Source of the DNA: Methanothrix soehngenii GP6
GTDB taxonomy: Archaea; Halobacteriota; Methanosarcinia; Methanotrichales; Methanotrichaceae
Direction: 5' to 3'
Assembly: GCF_000204415.1 (NCBI RefSeq)
Contig: NC_015416.1
Span: 2,232,001 to 2,296,000 of the forward strand
DNA: 64,000 nucleotides
Part shown: in pieces, positions 53,001-61,163 of the stretch
Numbering within the stretch: the first letter of the stretch is position 1
Layout: each line of letters opens with the position of its first letter
Made by a program: the position numbers and the translations under genes
Notes under the pieces: model-generated
Database searches by the model: none
What the model saw: the letters and a program-made list of their open reading frames with translations, nothing else
Told to the model about the DNA's origin: nothing

Positions 53001-54168
53001 GATCAGAGGCATTTTTGAGTTTGAGAACAAAAGAGGAATTTTTCCGGATGTTCATCGAAGCTATAAATTTGCCTTACTATTCTGGGACAAGGACGAGCCA
53101 GTTCCCGTATTTCCGGCGGCTTTCTACCTGCAGGATGTAAGGGCCCTGGAGGGAAAGGCAGAGCAGGAGAAGTTTCTGGAGATGCCTATGGAGTTAGTCC
53201 GGATTTGTGCCCCAGATAGTCTCTCCATTCCTGAGGTGAGAAACCAGCAGCATTTGCGAGTGTTCACCAAGCTTTGCAGGGCGCATCCCCTGTTGGGAGA
53301 CCCGGAGAAGGGATGGCATGTAGGCCTTGTCGCCGAACTGCACAGAACCAATGACAGCAAGCTTTTCCGCAGCGATGGTCAGGGCTGGCCACTCATCGAA
53401 GGCAAATCTTTCCACCAGTTCTTGCCGGATTACGAGAAGCCCATCTTTACCGTAGATCCTGACCAAGGGCTGAAGAGAACAGCAAGGTGCAAATTTTACA
53501 AAGACGGAATGAACGGATTCCTGCATATGATGCCTAGATTGGCTTTTAGAGATATAGCAAGCAGCACAAATGTGCGTAGCATGATTGCTTGCATCTTGCC
53601 GCCAAAAACACTCTGTTCGAATAAGGCGCCGTTAACAATTCCACTCGAAAACAACTGTGTTCAAAAGGGGAAGAGTTATCTGCAATTTATTGGCTATTTA
53701 GCTGGCGTTTTCGATTCATTTGTGTTTGATTTCCTGATTCGAACTCGCGTTAGCATAAATCTCAACTTCTTCTACGTATACCAAACACCCATCCCCGCTA
53801 ATTATCATAATAGTACCGCCCAAAAAATCATCCAGCTAGCCGCCCGCCTTAGCTCCCCAGACGAGCGTTTCCGGGAGCTAGCGGAGGCGATGGACGTGCC
53901 CTTTGGTCCCCTCACCATGAAGGAGCGTCTGGAGATGACCGCGGAGCTAAACGCCCTGGTAGCCCGTCACTACGGCCTCTCTCGTGAGGATCTGGCTGTA
54001 ATCCTGGAGAGCTTTGCCAGCTTCGAGGAGGACCCGGGGCTTGAGAGCTTGGAGGAGATAAAATGGAGCGACACCCTCATGCGTAAGTTCAATGGTGAGG
54101 TGCGGCGGAGGGTCATGGGGTACTTCGATGCTCTGGAAAAAAGCCCTGCCCATGGGGGTGCGGAATGA
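50080..54168 (+). CDS. Eco57I-class restriction-modification methylase, 1362 aa
   Basis: Large protein with an adenine-type methylase core. The SAM site [21 protein letters not shown] is near residue 626, YFGVD-like [23 protein letters not shown] near 700, and the catalytic NPPW motif in [17 protein letters not shown] at 855. The N-terminal ~400 residues are of unknown fold and could hold a nuclease; the C-terminal third looks like target recognition. This is the architecture of type IIG/BREX/DISARM-like methylases. The ATG at 50080 was chosen over a TTG at 50008. Its stop overlaps the Fic gene start (ATGA). Confidence 0.85.
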   Translation: [1362 protein letters not shown]

Positions 54169-55292
54169 TCGAACCCTATATTCCCGATACTTTGCCCCTG
54201 AAGATCATAGACTGGGAGAGGCACGTAACCCTCATCGGCAAGGCCAACGCCGCTCTAGCTCGATACGATGGGATTCTTCTGGGAATGGTAAATCCTCAGG
54301 TGCTGCTATCGCCGCTGACCACTCGTGAGGCCGTCTTATCATCGCGGATTGAAGGCACTCAAGCATCGCTGGAGGAGGTCCTGCAATACGAGGCCGATGT
54401 TGGAGAGCCCAGGCCGGATCAAGAAATTCCTGATACCCCTCAGATCAGGGACATTCACGAGATAATCAACTATCGAAGAGCGATGGGTGCAGCGGTTGAG
54501 GAACTGGCAGCCCGACCATTCAGCATCAACACCATTCGAAACCTCCACCGCATACTTCTTACAGGCGTTCGAGGAGGGCACAAGGACCCCGGCGAGATCC
54601 GGCACATCCAAAACTACATTGCACCTCCTGGCACTCCCATCGAGAGAGCAACCTTCATTCCGCCGGCACCCTCAATTCTGATGGATGCCCTATCCAACTG
54701 GGAGGAATACCTCTACAGCAATGAAAGAGACCCGCTCGTCCAGTTGTCCATCCTCAAAGCCCAGTTTGAGCTGATTCATCCGTTTCTGGATGGAAATGGC
54801 AGAATCGGAAGAATGATTGTGCCCATAATCCTGTATCACAAGAAAATACTCTCCCGGCCCACGTTCTATATCAGCGCCTACTTAGAACGAAACCGGGAAA
54901 CCTACTATGAGCGATTGCTTGCGATATCCAGGGATGGGGATTGGAACGGATGGATATCCTTTTTCCTTCAAGCCATTGTTCTACAATCAGAAGAGAACAG
55001 CGTTAAAGCAAGGTCGATTCTGAATCTGTTCAACGACATGAAAACGCAGGTTCCAGAGATCACACGCTCGCAATACTCCGTCCAGGCAATTGATGTCTTG
55101 TTCTCCAGCCCGGTCATCAGCTCCCGCGACTTCGCAATAAAATCCGGGATTCCGAACAGAACTGCGCAGAGGATTGTTGAGAGATTGGAGCAGAAGGGAA
55201 TCTTGCGGCTGCTTCGTGAGGGAAAGGGAAGCCGCTCTCCAGTATATCTATTCTCTGGGCTTCTTGATATAACTGAGAGAGAGGGTAAATGA
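54165..55292 (+). CDS. Fic-family protein with N-terminal inhibitory helix and C-terminal winged helix
   Basis: Fic AMP-transferase domain with complete catalytic motif HPFLDGNGRIGR (His205). The inhibitory motif (S/T)xxxE(G/N) is in SSRIEG (Ser59-Glu63), on the N-terminal side, so activity is likely self-restrained (class II Fic). A DUF4172-like/Fic_N helical start precedes it. The C-terminal ~90 residues (RSQYSVQAIDVLF, then SGIPNRTAQRIVERLEQKGI) form a winged helix that may bind DNA. It overlaps the methylase by 4 bp and is in one operon with the helicase. Target unknown. Confidence 0.88.
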   Translation: MIEPYIPDTLPLKIIDWERHVTLIGKANAALARYDGILLGMVNPQVLLSPLTTREAVLSSRIEGTQASLEEVLQYEADVGEPRPDQEIPDTPQIRDIHEIINYRRAMGAAVEELAARPFSINTIRNLHRILLTGVRGGHKDPGEIRHIQNYIAPPGTPIERATFIPPAPSILMDALSNWEEYLYSNERDPLVQLSILKAQFELIHPFLDGNGRIGRMIVPIILYHKKILSRPTFYISAYLERNRETYYERLLAISRDGDWNGWISFFLQAIVLQSEENSVKARSILNLFNDMKTQVPEITRSQYSVQAIDVLFSSPVISSRDFAIKSGIPNRTAQRIVERLEQKGILRLLREGKGSRSPVYLFSGLLDITEREGK

Positions 55293-55385
55293 ATCGCACG
55301 TCATTCGTTACGAGCAAATGAATTTGCGCGTCATATCTACGCAATTGTGACGCACAGATGGATTTGCCCGTCATCCGTGACGTGG
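55289..55385 (+). repeat. Three ~26-bp repeats with palindromic CGTCA-N4-TKACG cores
   Basis: Units start at 55289, 55318 and 55358, each beginning ATGRAT. Cores read CGTCATTCGTTACG, CGTCATATC-TACG and CGTCATCCGTGACG; the third is a perfect inverted repeat CGTCA/TGACG around four bases. A further TGTGACGCAC half-site lies at about 55346. The array fills the space between the Fic stop and the helicase start. It looks like an operator array, possibly for the Fic winged helix (inference). Confidence 0.65.
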
Positions 55386-55411
55386 GGAGACGAATTGATA
55401 GAGGTGCTAAA

Positions 55412-58400
55412 TTGAGCAAGAGCAAAAAGGAGATCATCGACAACGAGGACGGCACTATGGCCGAGTTCCTAAAAAACGCCTTGAAGGATAACGACGGCCG
55501 AGTCTCCATTGCCACGGGCTATTTCAACGTGGAGGGCTATGCTGAATTGAGAAGCCCCCTCCAAGAAGCCGCCAAGAAGAATGATTTTCATCTCCGCCTT
55601 CTGATCGGCAATGAGGCCGTGGTCAAGAAGGATGCCACACCGCAGTGCGAAGCTGAGGCAGAAGGCTCCCTGCCCGAGGAGCTGGAGGGGCTCACCATAA
55701 ATGATAATTACGCTGCTCTCGTGAGCGATCTGGTCGAATTCCTGAGGCAGGAGAAAGTGGAGCTGCGCCAGAATCCTGAACGTTTCTCCCATGCCAAGTG
55801 CTACATATTTGATGATCTGGCCGTCGTGGGATCAAGCAACTTCACCAGGCCGGGCCTGAAAAAAAATATCGAGCTGAATGCCGCCCTCTACCAGCCATCT
55901 GCCCAAAATCTGGTAGAGCAATGGTTTGAGAGAAGATGGTCTAAGGGAGCGGACATCAAGGAGCAGATTATCCGAGTCCTGGAGGATTCCAAATTCGGCC
56001 ACCCGCTAGACCCATTCCAGATGTACATGAAGTTCCTCTACGAGTACTACCGGCCAAGGCTAGAGGAACTGGAGCAGGATAAGGGCAAGATACTGGAGCT
56101 GGCCGGATTTCAGCAGGACGCCTTCAGCTCTGCCAAAAGAATTCTCGCCAAGTACAATGGCGTGCTAATCGCGGACTCTACGGGCCTCGGCAAGACGCAC
56201 ATAGCCCTGGAGCTGCTGCGAGAGTACGTTGCCGTAAGAAGATTGAAGGCCATGGTGATCGCTCCATCACAGGTTCTCAAGGCCGTCTGGGAGCCAAAGC
56301 TCATGGAGGAGAGCATAAAGACCATGAACGTCACCATCGAGAGAACTGGTACGGCGAGCTTCCAACCGGAGAAGTACATCGATTACGATCTCCTGGTAAT
56401 CGATGAGAGCCAGAACTATCGCAACGCTTCCACCAATAGGTACGCAAATCTTCTAAAGCTCATCGCCGGAGGCAAGAGGAAGATGGTGGTGCTCATGACC
56501 GCCACGCCCGTGAACAACTCCCTCCTTGACCTCTATCATCAGCTTACTCTAATCACAGCCGGAGATGATTCCTATTTTGCAGAACTGGGAATTCCTGATC
56601 TGAGAAGCCATTTCTTGTCGGCAGAACGAAAAGAACTGACGGAAGGAATAGAGCAAATAGTGCGCCTCTTAGACGAGATCATGATCCGAAGGACAAGACA
56701 ATTCATAATCGATAACTACCCACAGACCACCATCAACGGAAAGCCGGTCCGCTTTCCTAAGAGACAGCTTCGAAAAGTGGAGTACAGCCTTACCGCTCTC
56801 TTCGGAGACCAGATCTACAATAAAGTGCTGGATACCATCGAAGGTCTCCACCTTGTGCCCTATCGAGCTGACTTCTACATCAAGACCCTGGAGGACAAAG
56901 CAAGGAAAGAGGCTGATTTGCGTGCAGAGCTGCAGAAGTTCGGTCTTCTCAAGAGGTTTGAAAGCAGCGTAGAGGCTATAAGAACCAGCATCATCCGGCT
57001 GGTGAAATTCTACGAGTATTTCGACAAGATCTTGGCTTCAGGCAAGATCTTGAGCAGCCAGGCCTTCAGAAAGGCTCTCAATCAAATAGGCAATTCTCTA
57101 GAGGATGAAGCAGCTTTCTTCGCTGAAATGGAAAAGATCGAACTTGTTCCCCTGACCGCGGAGTACGATAAGCTACAGATGAAAAGAGACCTCAAAGAAG
57201 ATCTGGAGAGACTGCTAGTCCTAAAGCGAGATCTGGATCGGATACCTGCTTACGCCGACAAAAAGCTCTTGGCATTAGGAGAGCTTCTAGCTGAGGATAG
57301 AGTCTTCGAAAGCGACGGGAAGAAGTGCCTGCTGTTCACCCAGTACATGGACACCGCCGAATACATCTACAAGAATCTCAAAGGGCATCTACAAAAGCAG
57401 GGGAAAAAAATCAACATCCTTACCGGAAAGACCGCAGCCAACGAGCGAGAGAAGATCATCATGGCCTTCGCTCCAAAGGCCAATAAGCTGGATTCCGGCA
57501 CTATCCCAGAGGAGACGGATATTCTCATCAGTACCGACGTTTTATCTGAGGGCCAGAACCTGCAAGACGCCAACTACGTCATAAATTACGATCTTCCCTG
57601 GAATCCCATGCGCATAGTGCAGAGAGTGGGCCGAGTGGATCGTATCGGTAGCGATTACGAAATTGTTACTGCAGCGGTTTTCTGGCCAGAGAATGCACTT
57701 GAAGATATTCTCGGCTTGGTGAGGCGACTTGAGGAGAAGATAAAAAAGATCTCCGAGACAATCGGAGAGCCTTCTACCATTCTTGGAGAACAAGAGACCC
57801 CTAAGAACTTTAATGCCTTGGCCAGGATTGCAAAACAAGATCAGACAGTTCTGGATGACATGGAAAGAGATTCTGAGCTTCTGCCTGCAAGAACCCCCTA
57901 TCAGATGATCCTAACTCATTTGCGAAAAGAGGGCGAAAAAGGGCTAAAAGGCATAAGCTCAGGAAAGAGAAGCGGAAAGATCTCTAAGGAGAGTGGCTTG
58001 ATCATATTTTACCGAGAGATTAAATCCTTGGAGGGAATACATCTTTTATTCTATGATTTCAAGGGAAAAAGGTTTGAGCACTACAATGATGTGAGTTGGA
58101 TCTTTCAAAGGATGGAATGCGATGAAAACGATCCACTGCATATCCCACTGAAAGGCTTAGAAGCTTTTAGGCTGTTCAAAGGAATTGATGCCAAGGCCAG
58201 AGAGGAGCTGATATCGATTATAAATTCTCCTCTAGATGCGAAGAATGCCCAAAAGACAGGCTCCAAGCACCAACGTGAGCTTCGAGGCATGATTCTTGCT
58301 GCACTTAGTGCAGGCAGGATCTCCAGAGAAGATGCTTCTGAGATTTATGCGATACTGAATAGGCAGAACCTGGTTGCCTGGGAGGATGAGTTCTTTGAAT

Positions 58401-58603
58401 TCTATCAAGATTATAGGATTCATCAGGATGCCAAGGTTTTGCTCGCTTCCATAAGATCCCTCTTCATGCGGTATAAGATTGACTCAAGCCGCCATGAGAA
58501 AAGAAGATGTATAAAGCTGAATCCACAGGACTTGACTGTGGTGGGATACGAGTTCCTCACTCCAACAGATTTGAAGGTTCAAGATGCCATCACCAACTGG
58601 TAG
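55412..58603 (+). CDS. PLD-family nuclease fused to SNF2-type helicase
   Basis: N-terminal phospholipase D-like domain with one HKD motif, SHAKCYIFDDLAVVGSSNFTRPGL (His127). A superfamily 2 SNF2/RapA-type helicase follows, with Walker A DSTGLGKTH near 255, DESQ at about 331, MTATPVNN, and the C-terminal lobe STDVLSEGQNLQ...QRVGRVDRIGS. A C-terminal helical domain completes it. I place the start at TTG 55412, with GAGGTG 5 nt upstream; an ATG at 55358 would run through the repeat array. Length is 1063 aa. It is typical of anti-phage methylase systems, such as DISARM-related ones. Confidence 0.88.
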   Translation: MSKSKKEIIDNEDGTMAEFLKNALKDNDGRVSIATGYFNVEGYAELRSPLQEAAKKNDFHLRLLIGNEAVVKKDATPQCEAEAEGSLPEELEGLTINDNYAALVSDLVEFLRQEKVELRQNPERFSHAKCYIFDDLAVVGSSNFTRPGLKKNIELNAALYQPSAQNLVEQWFERRWSKGADIKEQIIRVLEDSKFGHPLDPFQMYMKFLYEYYRPRLEELEQDKGKILELAGFQQDAFSSAKRILAKYNGVLIADSTGLGKTHIALELLREYVAVRRLKAMVIAPSQVLKAVWEPKLMEESIKTMNVTIERTGTASFQPEKYIDYDLLVIDESQNYRNASTNRYANLLKLIAGGKRKMVVLMTATPVNNSLLDLYHQLTLITAGDDSYFAELGIPDLRSHFLSAERKELTEGIEQIVRLLDEIMIRRTRQFIIDNYPQTTINGKPVRFPKRQLRKVEYSLTALFGDQIYNKVLDTIEGLHLVPYRADFYIKTLEDKARKEADLRAELQKFGLLKRFESSVEAIRTSIIRLVKFYEYFDKILASGKILSSQAFRKALNQIGNSLEDEAAFFAEMEKIELVPLTAEYDKLQMKRDLKEDLERLLVLKRDLDRIPAYADKKLLALGELLAEDRVFESDGKKCLLFTQYMDTAEYIYKNLKGHLQKQGKKINILTGKTAANEREKIIMAFAPKANKLDSGTIPEETDILISTDVLSEGQNLQDANYVINYDLPWNPMRIVQRVGRVDRIGSDYEIVTAAVFWPENALEDILGLVRRLEEKIKKISETIGEPSTILGEQETPKNFNALARIAKQDQTVLDDMERDSELLPARTPYQMILTHLRKEGEKGLKGISSGKRSGKISKESGLIIFYREIKSLEGIHLLFYDFKGKRFEHYNDVSWIFQRMECDENDPLHIPLKGLEAFRLFKGIDAKAREELISIINSPLDAKNAQKTGSKHQRELRGMILAALSAGRISREDASEIYAILNRQNLVAWEDEFFEFYQDYRIHQDAKVLLASIRSLFMRYKIDSSRHEKRRCIKLNPQDLTVVGYEFLTPTDLKVQDAITNW

Positions 58604-58718
58604 AATCGCAATTGTCATGAAGATGAGATATCCAGGCGAGCAGCCCAGCAGAACATGCGTCTCCTTGGGGTCGTTGATATCCAGCCCGTACTGCCCAAGC
58701 ATCTTACGGGTAAAATAG

Positions 58719-58818
58719 CGCCGAGGGTGAGATTCGAACTCACGAGACCCTTGCGAGTCACCAGCTATCCAGGAGAAACTCACTCCAGGCTGGCGCCCTA
58801 CCGCTAGACGACCTCGGC
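58719..58818 (-). tRNA. tRNA-Ser(GGA) with a 16-nt intron
   Basis: Class II tRNA. Acceptor GCCGAGG pairs with CCTCGGC, discriminator G73, CCA not encoded. D stem GTCT/GGGC; anticodon stem CCAGC/GCTGG; long variable arm GACTC-GCAA-GGGTC; T arm GTGAG-TTCGAAT-CTCAC. The anticodon loop starts CTGGAG and is broken by an intron, giving anticodon GGA. The long variable arm and G73 fit serine. Mature length is 84 nt. It follows truB by 20 bp in the ribosomal/secretion operon, and its 3' end faces the defence cassette. Confidence 0.9.
58767..58782 (-). other. tRNA-Ser intron, 16 nt
   Basis: Lies between anticodon-loop positions 37 and 38, the canonical archaeal site. The 3' part CTCC can pair with GGAG of the anticodon region, forming the short central helix of a bulge-helix-loop splice motif. 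Exact cut points could shift by one or two bases without changing the anticodon. Confidence 0.7.
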
Positions 58819-58838
58819 ACAGGTTTGGATTTTTGGTT

Positions 58839-60029
58839 TTATCGCTTCGTTTCCGGCTGGGTGGAGCCGTCCCTTTCAGCCAGCTTCCACGCCTTCGGAT
58901 AGGTGCCCGGCTCCATTATTACCCTTTCGGTCGCAGCCACGATTCCAGACTTTGAGGCAAGCATCTCCTCGCTCGAGAGCTCCGCCTGGGCAACGGCCAC
59001 TGCTTCTCCTTTCAGCGTGAAGAGCACCACACCATCGCCCCGATTGATCTCCGTCTGCAGACTTAATAGGCCGGGGGCAGCAAGGGGCGCGCCATGACAT
59101 ATGGCATCCACCGAATTGTCCGCTATCACCAGTCGGGGCAGATGCACTAAAGCTGCCTCCACCGGCAAAATCACCCTGCGAAGCAGGTTCTCATTCCCTG
59201 TCTCCATATATTTTACATGGGCATCTATCAGCTGGTGCAGGGTGACCAGGGTTTCATCCTCGCGAAAAGGACCGGCCCGGGTCCGGCGCAGCTCCTCCAT
59301 GTTCGCCCCCGTGCCCAGGGCAAGGCCGATATCGTAGCATAGCTTTCTGATGTAGGTTCCAGCTTCGCAGCCCACCCTCATCAGCACATGCTGCCCCTCG
59401 ATCTCCAGCACCTCCAGATAATAGATGGTCCTGGTGCGCAATTCCTTGACCACGGATGACTTCAGGGGAGGTTTTTGCAGTATGGGTCCGACAAACTGAC
59501 CGCAGACATCGGTGATCTGCTTTTTTGGCACTGGCTTATGAACATGCATCAGGCAGATGTACTCCTTTCCCGCCAGAAGAAGGGTATCCATAACTCTTGT
59601 TGCATCCCCCAGGAGAACGGGCAGGATGCCAGTCACCTTGGGATCGAGAGTGCCGCTATGTCCAGCCTTCTCCACCTCAAGAATCCTCTTCACCCAGGCC
59701 ACAACCTCATGGCTGGTCGGCCCGGAGGTCTTGTCCAGATTGATCGCCCCTAAACGAAGGTGCATCTCCAGGCTCCGCTCGAGAGGTGGAGTGCCATAAG
59801 CGGGATCTGTCTTACCATTCCTTTTGACCAGGACCGACCTCTTCTTGTCCGCAGGAAGGGTCTTGGAGCCGGATGCGACATATGCACCTTTTTTTTCAGG
59901 AAAAGAGGAGCGCGGTCGAGTGGAAGACGAATGTCTATCAGACCGGTTTGAGGATTTTGAGGGTGGCCGGGAGCCTCGATCTCCGGATGACGATGAACCC
60001 TCCCTTTTAGGCCTGTGAATCACGGACAT
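58839..60029 (-). CDS. truB: tRNA/rRNA pseudouridine synthase Cbf5 (TruB family) with long N-terminal extension
   Basis: Catalytic subunit of H/ACA RNPs and tRNA U55 pseudouridine synthase. The catalytic Asp is in GHSGTLDPKVTG. A PUA domain follows (LVIADNSVDAICHGAPLAAPG onward). The first ~58 residues are an unusual Ser/Arg/Lys-rich, disordered extension before the normal start region LPADKKRSVLVKR. Whether translation truly starts at 60029 needs care, since no internal Met is well placed. It overlaps cmk by 10 bp. Length is 396 aa. Confidence 0.93.
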   Translation of the reverse strand: MSVIHRPKREGSSSSGDRGSRPPSKSSNRSDRHSSSTRPRSSFPEKKGAYVASGSKTLPADKKRSVLVKRNGKTDPAYGTPPLERSLEMHLRLGAINLDKTSGPTSHEVVAWVKRILEVEKAGHSGTLDPKVTGILPVLLGDATRVMDTLLLAGKEYICLMHVHKPVPKKQITDVCGQFVGPILQKPPLKSSVVKELRTRTIYYLEVLEIEGQHVLMRVGCEAGTYIRKLCYDIGLALGTGANMEELRRTRAGPFREDETLVTLHQLIDAHVKYMETGNENLLRRVILPVEAALVHLPRLVIADNSVDAICHGAPLAAPGLLSLQTEINRGDGVVLFTLKGEAVAVAQAELSSEEMLASKSGIVAATERVIMEPGTYPKAWKLAERDGSTQPETKR

Positions 60030-60544
60030 TGCCTTGACCTCGCCGCCGCCAGCACTATGGCCAAAGTTCCCGATTCATTGAACCTGCCCGTATCCACCAC
60101 CAGATCGTATACGTTGAGGTCATTGATGTCGATGTTATAGTATTTCTTGTACCTGCGGGCCTCGCTCTCCTCCCGCAGCCTCGTCTCCTGACAGGCATCC
60201 TCCAGCAGCTTGGACTCCCGCTTGGATATGCGCTCCGCTCTTGTCCTAAGATCGGACTTCAAGAGCACTTTGAGATCGGCATCCAGAAGGTGCCCGGACA
60301 ATCTGCCCTCGAAGACTCCCTGTCTCTCTTTGGCCAGAGACCTCTGGGCATCATCGATCAGATAATCGATCTCCGGTCCCTTCTCTGCCATGCGGTTCAT
60401 CTCCTTGACTGATATGTTCTTCTCGCTGGCGATCTTGCGGAACAATTCCCCGGAGTTGACCCAGGGGAGGCCAAGCTGGACAGAAAGAGCCCGGGCCAGG
60501 GTGGTGGTCCCAGTGCCCGGCGAGCCGCTAACGGTGATTATCAT
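60020..60544 (-). CDS. cmk: Cytidylate kinase
   Basis: Phosphorylates CMP/dCMP. The P-loop VSGSPGTGTTTLARALS opens the protein. The substrate and lid regions include FEGRLSGHLLDADLKVLLKSDLRTRAERISKRE. The 174-aa archaeal form is typical. It follows the EMC3-like gene by 10 bp and overlaps truB by 10 bp. Confidence 0.95.
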   Translation of the reverse strand: MIITVSGSPGTGTTTLARALSVQLGLPWVNSGELFRKIASEKNISVKEMNRMAEKGPEIDYLIDDAQRSLAKERQGVFEGRLSGHLLDADLKVLLKSDLRTRAERISKRESKLLEDACQETRLREESEARRYKKYYNIDINDLNVYDLVVDTGRFNESGTLAIVLAAARSRQCP

Positions 60545-60554
60545 ATTATCATCT

Positions 60555-61163
60555 TCAGCTCATGCTCCCTATATCCAGAGCCTTTCTGATGATCTGCGAT
60601 ACGGGCAGAGAGCAGACGAAATACCAGTAGAACCAGTAGAGGATCGGCCCCAGAACCATTTCGGTGATACTATGCGTCCCCCAGAAGGGAAAGGTCATGT
60701 TGATTCCACCGGAGTTATGAATGTAGAAATATATCCACATGAAGAGGGGAATAGATATGATGCCGATGTAGAGCATGGGTTTGAACTGCATCTGCATCAT
60801 CTTTCCTTGTTCCGAGACCATCTTCATCTGCTCAGTCTGCAGAGACTGAACCTTAGACTGGTCCCCAGCCAGCTGAGCTGCCTTCATGTTGGCCTGCAGG
60901 GCTCTCATCTTCTCCTGCTGGCGGCGCATAAAATCCCAGTCCATAGTGTACTTCTGAACCAGGCTGGCATAAAGGCCGGTAATGGCCGCCAGGATGAAGA
61001 GGATGACCGGAAAGGACAGCCCCGTCTGGGGCAGCCATCCCAGAAGGTGATCCATGACCTGCCCTAAGAGGTTCCTGTAATCCTCGATCATCACCCCCAA
61101 AAAAAAGAGGATGCCCAGTACCAGGGCCGCTCTGTCCAGCGTACTGGACATGGATTGCTTCAT
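60555..61163 (-). CDS. EMC3/TMCO1 family membrane protein (DUF106, YidC-like insertase)
   Basis: Three-helix membrane protein of the Oxa1/YidC superfamily, thought to insert membrane proteins alongside the Sec channel. An N-terminal helix precedes a cytoplasmic coiled coil (MRRQQEKMRALQANMKAAQ...QSLQTEQMKMVSEQG), and two further helices include FWGTHSITEMVLGPILYWFYWYFV. It overlaps secY by 4 bp, as is common in archaea, which supports a shared role. Confidence 0.93.
   Translation of the reverse strand: MKQSMSSTLDRAALVLGILFFLGVMIEDYRNLLGQVMDHLLGWLPQTGLSFPVILFILAAITGLYASLVQKYTMDWDFMRRQQEKMRALQANMKAAQLAGDQSKVQSLQTEQMKMVSEQGKMMQMQFKPMLYIGIISIPLFMWIYFYIHNSGGINMTFPFWGTHSITEMVLGPILYWFYWYFVCSLPVSQIIRKALDIGSMS

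Noticed and set aside
58604-58718. A minus-strand fragment reading YFTRKMLGQYGLDINDPKE
   Set aside because: Looks like a real protein fragment, but it is short, crosses into the tRNA gene in frame and has no start or stop that makes sense. Could be a remnant; not enough to call.
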